This document shows positions 12,468-19,818 of a DNA stretch of 23,497 nucleotides, one piece after another. The position numbers were made by a program, and so were the translations under genes. Every line of letters begins with the position of its first letter. The first letter of the stretch is position 1. The notes below the pieces were generated by a model. The model saw nothing but the letters and a program-made list of their open reading frames with translations, was not told the origin of the DNA and made no database searches. This stretch comes from a virus: positions 1 through 23,497 of IMG/VR virus record IMGVR_UViG_3300043466_000493; one strand, given 5' to 3'.

Positions 12468-13619
12468 TTAAAACTTGACATTCTTAGAAATTGCTTGAGA
12501 ATAAAGGTTCATGATAGGATCTTCAGAAATAATTGTATTTTCTTCAGATACTTCAATCATTGATTCTTCGGTCAATTTCTTCTTTGGTTTAGAAGAATCG
12601 AACGCATTCTTAACAATATCTTTCAACTTTTCTTCGTAAGATTTCTTTGATTCATAAGTTACAGATTCTGTTAACTTCGCAAATCTTTCTTTTTGTGAAA
12701 GAGATAGATCCTTTGAAACTGATTCAAATACAGCTTTCTTAGTAGATTCTTCTGCTTTGTTTTTGTATACAATTGATCTATTAATTTCTTCGTTTATCTT
12801 TTCTTCATATTGAGCCTTTTGCTTAGATAATTCTTCAGCAAATGCTTGCTTTTCCTCAGAAAGAGTTGATTCTAGATCGGCAATTTTTGTATTTAGATCT
12901 TCAACAACATTAATTTCTTCTGGTAGAACAATATTATTTTCGACGTATAGAGTCTTTAATCCATTCCAGAAAGATTCCATGATCTCAATCTTTAGACCTT
13001 GTTCAACAGCTAGAGCGTTTTCTTCGATCCACGATTCAGCAACATAAGTTAGATACTTATCTACTGATTCGATAACATTTTCATAAACTTCAAGTTCAGC
13101 ATTAACTTTAACTTGATTCATGTTATCAGCTGGCTCTTCTGAGCTTTTCTCAGTTTCCATATCTTTAAGTTCTCTTGCAATCATAGTAGAAATTCTAGAA
13201 TCATCTGCGATCACTTGTATAATACTCATGACTAGAGATAAGAACGGTTCTGCTATACTGTTGCCAGATAGATCTGTAACTGCAGCACGCATAGAATTTA
13301 AGAATTTTGTTCTTTCTACGTCTGAAGATTGTAGTAATCTGACGATATCGATATCAGTTAATAGTGCTCTGATATCTTCAAGAGAATATGTTTTAGATTC
13401 GTCTTGTTCTACAACTTCTTCCTCATCATCTTCCATCTCACCTTCGGATTCTAGATGAACAATCTCCTCTTCCTCTTCAGTTTTCATAACACCTTTAGTT
13501 GCTTGTTTTAATTTTTCATCAACTGCATCGTCGAATGCTTTCTTCAACTTAGCAGCAAAATCTTCCGGAAGATCGATGCCTTCGAAGATTGAATCAAATG
13601 GATCTTGTTTGTTTTCCAT
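12468..13619 (-). CDS. 22: Prohead core scaffold protein (gp22 family)
   Basis: This 383-aa protein is highly charged, helical and without Cys, as expected of a prohead scaffold. An acidic stretch (EEEEEIVHLESEGEMEDDEE) covers about 47-68, with long coiled coils from about 240 to 330 (for example KIADLESTLSEEKQAFAEELS). The C-terminal PIMNLYSQAISK is the best conserved gp22 segment. T4 gp22 is shorter (269 aa). It lies between the protease and the capsid protein, as in T4. Several I-x-E and L-x-E sites would allow its removal by gp21. AGGAG precedes ATG 13619. Confidence 0.88.
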   Translation of the reverse strand: MENKQDPFDSIFEGIDLPEDFAAKLKKAFDDAVDEKLKQATKGVMKTEEEEEIVHLESEGEMEDDEEEVVEQDESKTYSLEDIRALLTDIDIVRLLQSSDVERTKFLNSMRAAVTDLSGNSIAEPFLSLVMSIIQVIADDSRISTMIARELKDMETEKSSEEPADNMNQVKVNAELEVYENVIESVDKYLTYVAESWIEENALAVEQGLKIEIMESFWNGLKTLYVENNIVLPEEINVVEDLNTKIADLESTLSEEKQAFAEELSKQKAQYEEKINEEINRSIVYKNKAEESTKKAVFESVSKDLSLSQKERFAKLTESVTYESKKSYEEKLKDIVKNAFDSSKPKKKLTEESMIEVSEENTIISEDPIMNLYSQAISKNVKF

Positions 13620-13644
13620 TAATTATTCTCCTATATTCTTAATT

Positions 13645-13652
13645 TATTTATT
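13645..13652 (-). promoter_or_regulatory. Late-type promoter octamer AATAAATA for the scaffold gene
   Basis: One mismatch from TATAAATA, 25 bp upstream of ATG 13619. Confidence 0.5.
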
Positions 13653-13656
13653 AAAT

Positions 13657-14298
13657 TTACAATCTCGAAAGAAAGTCTGTAAAAATGGCAATCTTATCTT
13701 CTTGTAATCTTTTTGATGTTGTTAGCTTCTTCTTATATGAATCAATAGTTACTTCCTTCACAATTCCATTATTCCAAACCCATTCTTTTGATTCCATAAC
13801 AGCTTCCACAAATGCTTCGTGCGCAGATGGATCAGCAACAATATCTGCGGCAGTCATAATTTTGTAATCTGGTTGAACCATAGAAAAAGACTTTTCTTGT
13901 TGAAGAGAACCTAATCCTCTAGTAGAAACACCTAACATACAACCACCATCGATAAATGCTTTAACAATCTTTCCGTTTGGTGTATCTAGAACTTTTGCTT
14001 TACCGATATAATCATTACCTTTTTGTTCTAGAACAGTAATAAGATGCGATACTCTATCTAGATTAATTGTAGGATTATCTGGATGACCTAATTCACCAAA
14101 AGCTCTATTCTTGTTGACGTATTCTTCAACATAACGATCTACTTCTGGTTGCATATATTCCATCTTATATACTCTATTATTTCTATTTGGCTTCTCGCAT
14201 TGGATGAAAATACCTTCAATAAAATAATCTTTTGGTTTACCTTCAGCAGATTCTGAAACAATTTTTATGAATTCATTTACTTCTGTTAATAGTTTCAT
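13657..14298 (-). CDS. 21: Prohead core protease (gp21 family, peptidase S77)
   Basis: At 213 aa it has the same size as T4 gp21 (about 212 aa). The catalytic His72 lies in FGELGHPDNPTINLDRVSH and the nucleophile Ser125 in LGVSTRGLGSL, both hallmarks of the family; Asp156 in VADPSAHEAF is conserved nearby. It cleaves scaffold, capsid and internal head proteins at I/L-x-E sites during head maturation, and processes itself. The N-terminus EFIKIVSES resembles the shared peptide of the two small late proteins (YVKTISES) and carries V14-S15-E16. ATGA overlap with the upstream basic-protein gene indicates coupling. Confidence 0.95.
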   Translation of the reverse strand: MKLLTEVNEFIKIVSESAEGKPKDYFIEGIFIQCEKPNRNNRVYKMEYMQPEVDRYVEEYVNKNRAFGELGHPDNPTINLDRVSHLITVLEQKGNDYIGKAKVLDTPNGKIVKAFIDGGCMLGVSTRGLGSLQQEKSFSMVQPDYKIMTAADIVADPSAHEAFVEAVMESKEWVWNNGIVKEVTIDSYKKKLTTSKRLQEDKIAIFTDFLSRL

Positions 14299-14564
14299 TT
14301 GTATATTCCTGCTCTTTTACCTTTTTTAATTGAGATCTTTCTTTTCTTTAAGATTGATGATAATTTTGCTGCTCTTTTTCTTGACGCTTTTCTAGCAGAT
14401 ATTGCTCGTTTTCTTTTTTCAGCGGGATTCATTCTAACTAATTTTTTACCAGAAACTCTATATCCTGCTTTAGCAGATTTAATCTTCTTACGTTGAATCT
14501 TACCGCCACGAACCCTATCGTAGCGGATTTTCTGACCCATCTTAACTGTTTTTTCGTTAAGCAT
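14295..14564 (-). CDS. Small highly basic protein in the gp68 position
   Basis: The 89-aa protein is dominated by Lys and Arg (for example GGKIQRKKIKSAKAGYR and NPAEKRKRAISARKASRKRAAK), with a predicted helical middle and no hydrophobic core. In T4 the gene just before 21 is 68, a basic prohead core protein. Position and composition suggest an equivalent, but I cannot see residue-level homology. Such a protein could bind DNA or the acidic scaffold. Its ATG overlaps the upstream stop by one base (TAATG), and its stop overlaps the protease start (ATGA). Confidence 0.65.
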   Translation of the reverse strand: MLNEKTVKMGQKIRYDRVRGGKIQRKKIKSAKAGYRVSGKKLVRMNPAEKRKRAISARKASRKRAAKLSSILKKRKISIKKGKRAGIYK

Positions 14565-14983
14565 TAAGAGTATTGTCCAACCTTAACAAATCCCGATGTT
14601 TTTTCTAGTTTCATAACAAGAACATATGGATCGGATGTAGTAGAAGTTAATAAGATTGTTGAATCTGTGGCTGGGGCGATATTAGTAATCTTAGTTTGAT
14701 AATCTCTATAATAATCAATTCTACCAGATCCATCATAATGACCAATCAATTGATCAGTTGATCCGTTGAAATATAATGAGATTTTGTTAGTTCCTGTGAT
14801 AGACCAATCTATCTTTTCTAAAGAAACAATTCCAACGCCTGTTGTTCCAGCGAAACCAGTGGCGCCGATTGGACCTGTTGCACCACCTGGATGTAAAACG
14901 AATGCTAGAGTTTCTGCTCCAGCACCAGAAATAGTAACAACTGCAGAATTTTCGTCTTGTCTTAAGATAGTTGTTGTCGCCAT
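14564..14983 (-). CDS. Probable virion protein with a short collagen-like segment
   Basis: The 139-aa protein has an N-terminal beta-rich part (TTTILRQDENSAVVTISG), then six Gly-X-Y triplets at residues 34-51 (GATGPIGATGFAGTTGVG), then a beta-rich C-terminal domain with Ser/Thr-rich strands. Collagen-like triplets in phage virion proteins usually form trimeric stalks, so a trimeric head decoration or fibre-like protein is plausible. I do not recognise the C-terminal domain. It lies inside the head gene cluster between the core genes, and GAAAGAG precedes the ATG. Confidence 0.65.
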   Translation of the reverse strand: MATTTILRQDENSAVVTISGAGAETLAFVLHPGGATGPIGATGFAGTTGVGIVSLEKIDWSITGTNKISLYFNGSTDQLIGHYDGSGRIDYYRDYQTKITNIAPATDSTILLTSTTSDPYVLVMKLEKTSGFVKVGQYS

Positions 14984-14986
14984 TTA

Positions 14987-15142
14987 TTATATCTCTTTCT
15001 TAATTTGATCTCTCTTTTGATCTAATAAATGAGAAATTCTACTAGCAATTAAAGAGTTCATTAGTGGTTTTATTGCTTGCGGATTATCTTCTTTGCAATA
15101 ATTAATAATGGTTTCAATTTTTGTTCTTTCGGTTTGTGTCAT
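14987..15142 (-). CDS. Small prohead core candidate (gp67 position, 51 aa)
   Basis: It starts at MTQTERTKIETI (ATG 15142, GAGG 5 nt upstream). An earlier in-frame ATG at 15184 would force translation through the strong hairpin at 15161-15184. The sequence is all helical, and its middle, QAIKPLMNSLIASRISHLLDQKR, has the pattern of gp67-type core proteins, in which a helix ends in a Lys/Arg-rich repeat just before cleavage. Homology is weak at this length. It sits between the portal and protease genes, where T4 has 67 and 68. Confidence 0.6.
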   Translation of the reverse strand: MTQTERTKIETIINYCKEDNPQAIKPLMNSLIASRISHLLDQKRDQIKKEI

Positions 15143-15160
15143 ATAATCCTCGATCTCCGT

Positions 15161-15184
15161 GTGAGGCTCCTGCAGGAGCCTCAC
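15161..15184. promoter_or_regulatory. Perfect 24-bp palindrome (hairpin, processing or terminator-like)
   Basis: GTGAGGCTCCTG followed directly by its own reverse complement, centred on CTGCAG. It begins 16 nt after the stop of the 130-aa gene and ends 18 nt before the ATG of the next gene. It lacks a T-run on either side, so it is not a standard terminator; mRNA processing, 3' end protection or protein binding are possible. Confidence 0.85.
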
Positions 15185-15200
15185 AATATTATACTCTATT

Positions 15201-15593
15201 TTATTTTAATGATTTAAGATCTACGAGTAACTCATTGAATTCATCAATAAAGTCATCAATGTATTCATTCTTGATTTTGGTATCTAATATTCTTAGTAAA
15301 TCATCTATCTCCATAAAATAATTTCTAATATTATCTAATTGTTCCATGGCTTGTTCTTGTTCTTTTGGAGTACCAACTTTGTCTTTTGGTTTGAAGCCAA
15401 AATTTGGTTCGTTTTTTGATCCAATCCCAGCCATTTTCCCTAAACGTCCGACCGCCGTTTTCGCTAAACTAGATAGTTTGCCTTCAGTTACCGCTTCTTC
15501 TACAATAGATCTGATATAATTCGTGAGATCCGAATCATCTGTTGATTCCGATATTGTCTTTACATATGCTTGCTTAAAATTTTCTAGGTTCAT
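15201..15593 (-). CDS. Small head protein candidate with putative capsid-targeting N-terminus
   Basis: The 130-aa protein begins MNLENFKQAYVKTISES, matching the 85-aa gene at 9942-10199 (MNLENFKEAYLTVINEE) over the first 16 residues only. I14-S15-E16 is a good gp21-type cleavage site. The remainder has a Gly/Lys-rich middle (GRLGKMAGIGSKNEPNFGFKPKDK) and a helical acidic C-terminus (EQLDNIRNYFMEIDDLLRILD). Located right after the portal gene, it may be an internal or core protein. ATG 15593 overlaps the portal 3' end by 20 bp and has an exact TATAAATA late octamer 16 bp upstream, then AAAGGG as ribosome site. Confidence 0.65.
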   Translation of the reverse strand: MNLENFKQAYVKTISESTDDSDLTNYIRSIVEEAVTEGKLSSLAKTAVGRLGKMAGIGSKNEPNFGFKPKDKVGTPKEQEQAMEQLDNIRNYFMEIDDLLRILDTKIKNEYIDDFIDEFNELLVDLKSLK

Positions 15594-17190
15594 TTTCTTT
15601 CCCTTTCTTATTTATAATTGTTGAGGGATTTTGTTGAGGTAATTCAATGTTAGAAATCTCTGGAGTTTCTAATGGTGGAAGTTCTTCAGGAGAAGGATTA
15701 CCAAGGTCCGACATTCCTAGATCCATCTCAGGTTCTACAGGAGTCTCTTCATCAGGAACAGATTCTTTATCTGTTTCCATTTCCTTCAATTCTTCATCAG
15801 ATAACTTCAAGAAGTGTTTCTTAATATAATCTTCAGAGAAATAATTATCGCCTAAACTTATAGCAGTGGAAGCCAATTCCATTCTTCTAGACATGATTTC
15901 AGCTTCATTATATTCTGCGAAGTGAGAATCTTTTCTGAAGTCATAATAGATATTATTCTTCACATAAGTATCCCATTCTTCAGTAGTTATAATATTCTTT
16001 AGAATTAACTGAGTTCTCAGAAGATCTGTGAAGATAGAAGAGAATCTTACTCTTAATCTTTTAATAAATTTGTTAAACTTAACTTCTTCTCTATCTATTT
16101 CTGCAGATCTGCCTGTATTGAATGTAGATCCTTCTGAAATTCTAGTGATTGGGACATGTAGGGCATTATATAATTTCTTGCGGAAGTATTCCACATCTCC
16201 CATTTCACCGAGATTTTGTCCACCAGGTAGAGTAGAGATGTCTGTTGTCTTACCATCTTCTCCAACTGGAATCCAGAAATCTTCAAGAACGGATAGAGTT
16301 CTTGAATCGTCTCTGAGATCTCCTGTTGCTTGATCATATACAATCTTATTTCTGAATTTATTCATCAATGAATTTACATATTGTTCTGCTTTAATTTTTG
16401 GAAGCCCACCAGTTCCAATCTTGAAGACTCTTCTTTCAGGAGCTCTTGCTAACCTGTAGATTACAGTAGCATCTTCTAACATTCTCAATTGATTGTACGG
16501 TTTAATTGATTTGTGTAAGTACGAAATTACTGTTGCTTTATTTTTATAATCAATCAATCCTGAGTTACAATATGCTACTGAATCTGCAGGTAACTTAATA
16601 TCGTTTTTATAAAAATAATATTCTTGTACAGTCTTTTGTAACTTCACACCACGCTTAGAAAATTCTTCTTTCACTTCTCTGATCTTTTCAATTTCTCTTG
16701 GATCAATATATCTTAGTTCTTGAATACCATCTTTTGTATTCTTCGAATCAATTACAACTGAAAAGAATAATCTTCCATCTATATACCATCTTTTGAATAT
16801 TTCGTAAGCATTTTCATTGAAATCAAGTAGATTCAAGACTGCAGAAAATTCGTCTTGTATTACTTCTTTAATATCTTCTGAAAAAGGAAGACGGTCTAAA
16901 ATAACTCCGACCGGAGATTCTGGGTCCCCAGTCACAATTGCTTCGTTAACGATTTCATCAATTGCCGATTCGATTTCTGGCATAAGAGAAAGTTCTCTAT
17001 ATTTGTTTATAAGAACTCTCTTATCTGAAGAAGAAAACTCCGTATTAAACGATGTGTTGACGAAACCACCACTAGAAGTTACTATAGTAGCTTCGTCGTC
17101 AGATTGTGGTGGAACAGGAGAAAGTAATTCTTTCTCCTCTTCCGGACCTCTTCTCTTGATAGTAAAACCAAAGAAATCAAATAGTGCCAT
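15574..17190 (-). CDS. 20: Portal protein (gp20 family)
   Basis: At 538 aa it is close to T4 gp20 (524 aa). It forms the dodecameric head-tail vertex through which DNA is packaged. Typical features: the start LFDFFGFTIKRR, an early RVLINKYRELSLMPEIESAIDEIVNEAI, FNENAYEIFKRWYIDGRLFF near 128, YIDPREIEKIREV near 165, the segment RLARAPERRVFKIGTGGLPK near 252, and HVPITRISEGSTFNTGRSAEIDREEVKFNKFIKRLR near 355-390. The C-terminus (from about 470) is acidic and Pro-rich. The ribosome site AAGGA is 6 nt before ATG 17190. Standard T4 position, between tube and core genes. Confidence 0.96.
   Translation of the reverse strand: MALFDFFGFTIKRRGPEEEKELLSPVPPQSDDEATIVTSSGGFVNTSFNTEFSSSDKRVLINKYRELSLMPEIESAIDEIVNEAIVTGDPESPVGVILDRLPFSEDIKEVIQDEFSAVLNLLDFNENAYEIFKRWYIDGRLFFSVVIDSKNTKDGIQELRYIDPREIEKIREVKEEFSKRGVKLQKTVQEYYFYKNDIKLPADSVAYCNSGLIDYKNKATVISYLHKSIKPYNQLRMLEDATVIYRLARAPERRVFKIGTGGLPKIKAEQYVNSLMNKFRNKIVYDQATGDLRDDSRTLSVLEDFWIPVGEDGKTTDISTLPGGQNLGEMGDVEYFRKKLYNALHVPITRISEGSTFNTGRSAEIDREEVKFNKFIKRLRVRFSSIFTDLLRTQLILKNIITTEEWDTYVKNNIYYDFRKDSHFAEYNEAEIMSRRMELASTAISLGDNYFSEDYIKKHFLKLSDEELKEMETDKESVPDEETPVEPEMDLGMSDLGNPSPEELPPLETPEISNIELPQQNPSTIINKKGKENEPRKF
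15609..15616 (-). promoter_or_regulatory. Late promoter TATAAATA inside the portal 3' end
   Basis: Exact consensus on the minus strand, 16 bp upstream of the 130-aa gene start, followed by AGAAAGGG. It would drive the small core genes, the protease and the scaffold independently of the portal gene. Confidence 0.7.
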
Positions 17191-17209
17191 TATTTATCCT
17201 TAATCTATA

Positions 17210-17752
17210 TTATCTATCGGTAACAGCATTCTCGGTTTTTTCCCACCAGTCGTAATTAAGAGTTACTGTGAATTCTTCAATCTGATCATTAGAATCCCAA
17301 GCAACGTCGATTGCAGAAATATCTGAGGGCCACATTCCAGTAAATTTATATGTAACATCAGATGGTAATTCTCTAATCTTAGTATATTGGGTTACAGAAG
17401 CCTGACATTTATAATTAACTATCTCTTTTTGATTACCAACGTGTGAATTAATTAGACTCATCCAACGTTCGAAAGAATTTCTCACACTAAATGTTTCTTC
17501 ATTAAGTACAGTTACAGTCCATTCGGCGAAAGTTAGATCGCCAGCGACTTTAATCTTTCTACCAAAATAAGGAAGTTCGATCATACCTAAAGTTTTACCA
17601 GGTAATTGTGCCGCCTTACAGTGAAATGTGAAATCCTTCGTGCCAGTTCCAACCGCAACATTCGCAGGAAAAGTTATATTTGCTTTGAATAGAGTTGGTC
17701 TTGCACCTTCGAAGGTCAAATTTGATTTGAAATCTTTTATGTTAAATGGCAT
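17210..17752 (-). CDS. 19: Tail tube protein (gp19 family)
   Basis: The 180-aa protein is slightly longer than T4 gp19 (163 aa). It builds the inner tube of the contractile tail. Features: NLTFEGARPTLFKANITFP at the N-terminus, then CKAAQLPGKTLGMIELPYFGRKIKVAGDLTFAEWTVTVLNEE, SVRNSFERWMSLINSH near 90-105, and a C-terminal IDVAWDSNDQIEEFTVTLNYDWWE. These are characteristic of the tube beta-barrel fold. It follows the sheath terminator and has its own late-type octamer and AAAGGA ribosome site, so tube and sheath can be expressed separately. Confidence 0.95.
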   Translation of the reverse strand: MPFNIKDFKSNLTFEGARPTLFKANITFPANVAVGTGTKDFTFHCKAAQLPGKTLGMIELPYFGRKIKVAGDLTFAEWTVTVLNEETFSVRNSFERWMSLINSHVGNQKEIVNYKCQASVTQYTKIRELPSDVTYKFTGMWPSDISAIDVAWDSNDQIEEFTVTLNYDWWEKTENAVTDR

Positions 17753-17774
17753 ATGTGTTTAAATCCTTTATTCT

Positions 17775-17782
17775 TATTTATT
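17775..17782 (-). promoter_or_regulatory. Late-type promoter octamer AATAAATA for the tube gene
   Basis: One mismatch from TATAAATA, 22 bp before the tube ATG and directly downstream of the sheath terminator. It continues AGAA, as does the octamer at 15609-15616. Confidence 0.55.
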
Positions 17783-17790
17783 CGTTAGAA

Positions 17791-17812
17791 ATGGGAGGAT
17801 TTCTCCTCCCAT
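17791..17812 (-). terminator. Terminator hairpin of the sheath gene
   Basis: Minus strand: stem ATGGGAGGA, tetraloop GAAA, stem TCCTCCCAT, then TTTCT. It starts 2 nt after the sheath stop. The T-tract is short, so termination may be partial. Confidence 0.75.
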
Positions 17813-17814
17813 CA

Positions 17815-19743
17815 TTAGAATTGTCCAACAATCTCAGAAAATTCCACGCCAGTTCTGACAGCTACGAAATTCAATTGAATGAAATTGATAGATCTTGCTG
17901 GCTTAATATAGATATCACCAACGAATGAATTAGAATCAATTACTTGAGGAGTATTATTGGTTTCGTCACACACAACCTTGAAATCGATAATTCCTCTTCT
18001 ACCTTGCACATCTCGTAGATAAGGTTCAACTAATCCAATAAATTGTGCTCTAGTAAATTCGTCGTTCAATTCAAATAGAGAGAATTTAGAAGCAGTTGCA
18101 ATTGCCTTTTCAAGAACAATAAACAATCTACGAACGTTAATTCTATCGAAAGCAGAAGGCTTAGAAAGAAGAGTCTTATCTCCATATAAGATAGTGCCTT
18201 GTCCTGGGAAATTTACCACAGGATTGACGCCGATCTTATATAGATCATCTCTATCAGCCTTATCTGGATTGAATGCCAACTTCACAACGTTTTTGATATT
18301 TCCTCTGTTAAATCCAGCTGGCGAGAACCATGGATCGTTAGTTTGATCGGTTCTAGCACATAGACCAGCAATATCTGCATTTAGAGGAACCCAGCGGAAT
18401 ACATCATTGTACTTATCGTATTGATACTTCCAACCAGAATCAACAACAGCATAAGATGATGAAGGTAGTGCAGTTCGAGTTGTTGAAATGTCAGTTACTT
18501 CTTGTCCTTTATTATCTACAACATCTGATTTGGCTGGTGATAAGAACACAATAGCATCCTTTCTATTTTCTGCAATAGATTGGACTAGATAAGTTCCCAC
18601 TGTAGTATTTGAAGATCCACCAATAATTAGATTTACGTCAATAGTTTCTGGATCGGCAAATAGATCATAACCAGCTTGGATTTCGCCATTAGTTAATGTA
18701 TTTGCATCAACTCCTGCAGATAATGAAGCAGTTAGAGGACCGGATAGATCGAATGCAATACCAGTTGAGGCAGAACCCCAATCAACACCAACTGAAGGGT
18801 GATTAGTCCACCAGATATATTGTGACTTGGTATTGATTACATTTGCATAATAATTAGTTTCTCCGGATTCAGTCTTAGCATCAGAAGCTTTTGATAAGAA
18901 AGCATATTTTTCTAATACTGTTCCTGGCGTTCCAGTAAACGCACCATCTTCGTCAATAACAATAACATGCAATTCGTCATTAGAACCACCACGAGTAGAT
19001 ACATAATCAGAAGTTCCTGGTGTTACTGTAAATGCATTCTTATATGTCCAACTGGAAAAAGTTTGAGAGTCGCAAATTGAAACTTTCAGAGAATTTCCTA
19101 AGATTCCTGGATACTTTGCAGTCCAAGTACCAGCAGCTGAAGCTGAACCAGAAATATAATTTTGTTGATAATCAGTTTCATTCTTAATAATTAAAGTATT
19201 TGCAGTTGATGATGTGATAGAGAAATTTGTAGTAAATCCTGTAGCACCTGTAATACCAACTGTTGGAGCAGAAGTATATCCTGATCCTGCATTTGTCAGA
19301 GTTACTGCAGAAACAATTGCTCCTGTTGCACCATAAGATATAGTTGCAGTACCAGCAGCACCAGAACCTGCTCCAGTAAATGATAATGCAAAAGTTCCTG
19401 GTGCCATATTATTTGACACACCAGCATTTGCAATAGTCAATCCGGAAATACCAGAAGCGCCATTTGTTGCATTTCTAGCATCAGTACCAACATTTCTAAC
19501 AACTCTTAGAGCATTAGAATATTGTAAGAAATTTGCTGCAGAAAAGAAAGTATCTGCAACAGTGTTATTTGGTTTAAAGAAAGTATCTATTAATTCAATT
19601 TCTGAAGAAATTGTTCTTATTTCTAAAACTGGGCCCCATTGGAAAGCGCCAGCAATTGCTCCAATTGAAGTTGCAACTGCAGGAACCGTAGTTGTTAAAT
19701 CGATTTCAGAAACATTTACGCCTGGACTAAGCTGAAAAGCCAT
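17815..19743 (-). CDS. 18: Contractile tail sheath protein (gp18 family)
   Basis: At 642 aa it is close to T4 gp18 (659 aa). The N-terminus LSPGVNVSEIDLTTTVPAVATSIGAIAGAFQWGP is diagnostic of phage sheaths. Residues about 95-190 form a Gly/Ala/Thr-rich insertion with low-complexity repeats (TGAGSGAAGTATISYGATGA), probably a surface-exposed domain. The C-terminal half contains the conserved RINVRRLFIVLEKAIATASKFSLFELND and FTRAQFIGLVEPYLRDVQGRRGI, which form the inner sheath core and connecting arms. An exact late octamer and AAGGAG precede the ATG, and a hairpin follows the stop. Confidence 0.96.
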   Translation of the reverse strand: MAFQLSPGVNVSEIDLTTTVPAVATSIGAIAGAFQWGPVLEIRTISSEIELIDTFFKPNNTVADTFFSAANFLQYSNALRVVRNVGTDARNATNGASGISGLTIANAGVSNNMAPGTFALSFTGAGSGAAGTATISYGATGAIVSAVTLTNAGSGYTSAPTVGITGATGFTTNFSITSSTANTLIIKNETDYQQNYISGSASAAGTWTAKYPGILGNSLKVSICDSQTFSSWTYKNAFTVTPGTSDYVSTRGGSNDELHVIVIDEDGAFTGTPGTVLEKYAFLSKASDAKTESGETNYYANVINTKSQYIWWTNHPSVGVDWGSASTGIAFDLSGPLTASLSAGVDANTLTNGEIQAGYDLFADPETIDVNLIIGGSSNTTVGTYLVQSIAENRKDAIVFLSPAKSDVVDNKGQEVTDISTTRTALPSSSYAVVDSGWKYQYDKYNDVFRWVPLNADIAGLCARTDQTNDPWFSPAGFNRGNIKNVVKLAFNPDKADRDDLYKIGVNPVVNFPGQGTILYGDKTLLSKPSAFDRINVRRLFIVLEKAIATASKFSLFELNDEFTRAQFIGLVEPYLRDVQGRRGIIDFKVVCDETNNTPQVIDSNSFVGDIYIKPARSINFIQLNFVAVRTGVEFSEIVGQF

Positions 19744-19797
19744 TATTTTTCTCCTTGTTGAGAGGTTTTTATTCTTTCGAATATATATTTCTAGTTA

Positions 19798-19805
19798 TAT
19801 TTATA
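19798..19805 (-). promoter_or_regulatory. Late promoter TATAAATA of the sheath gene
   Basis: Exact consensus on the minus strand, 54 bp upstream of the sheath ATG, immediately after a run of T on that strand (19806-19812) that follows the terminase gene end. The run of T with only a 4-bp stem before it is at best a weak terminator. Confidence 0.65.
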
Positions 19806-19818
19806 AAAAAAAGGTTTT

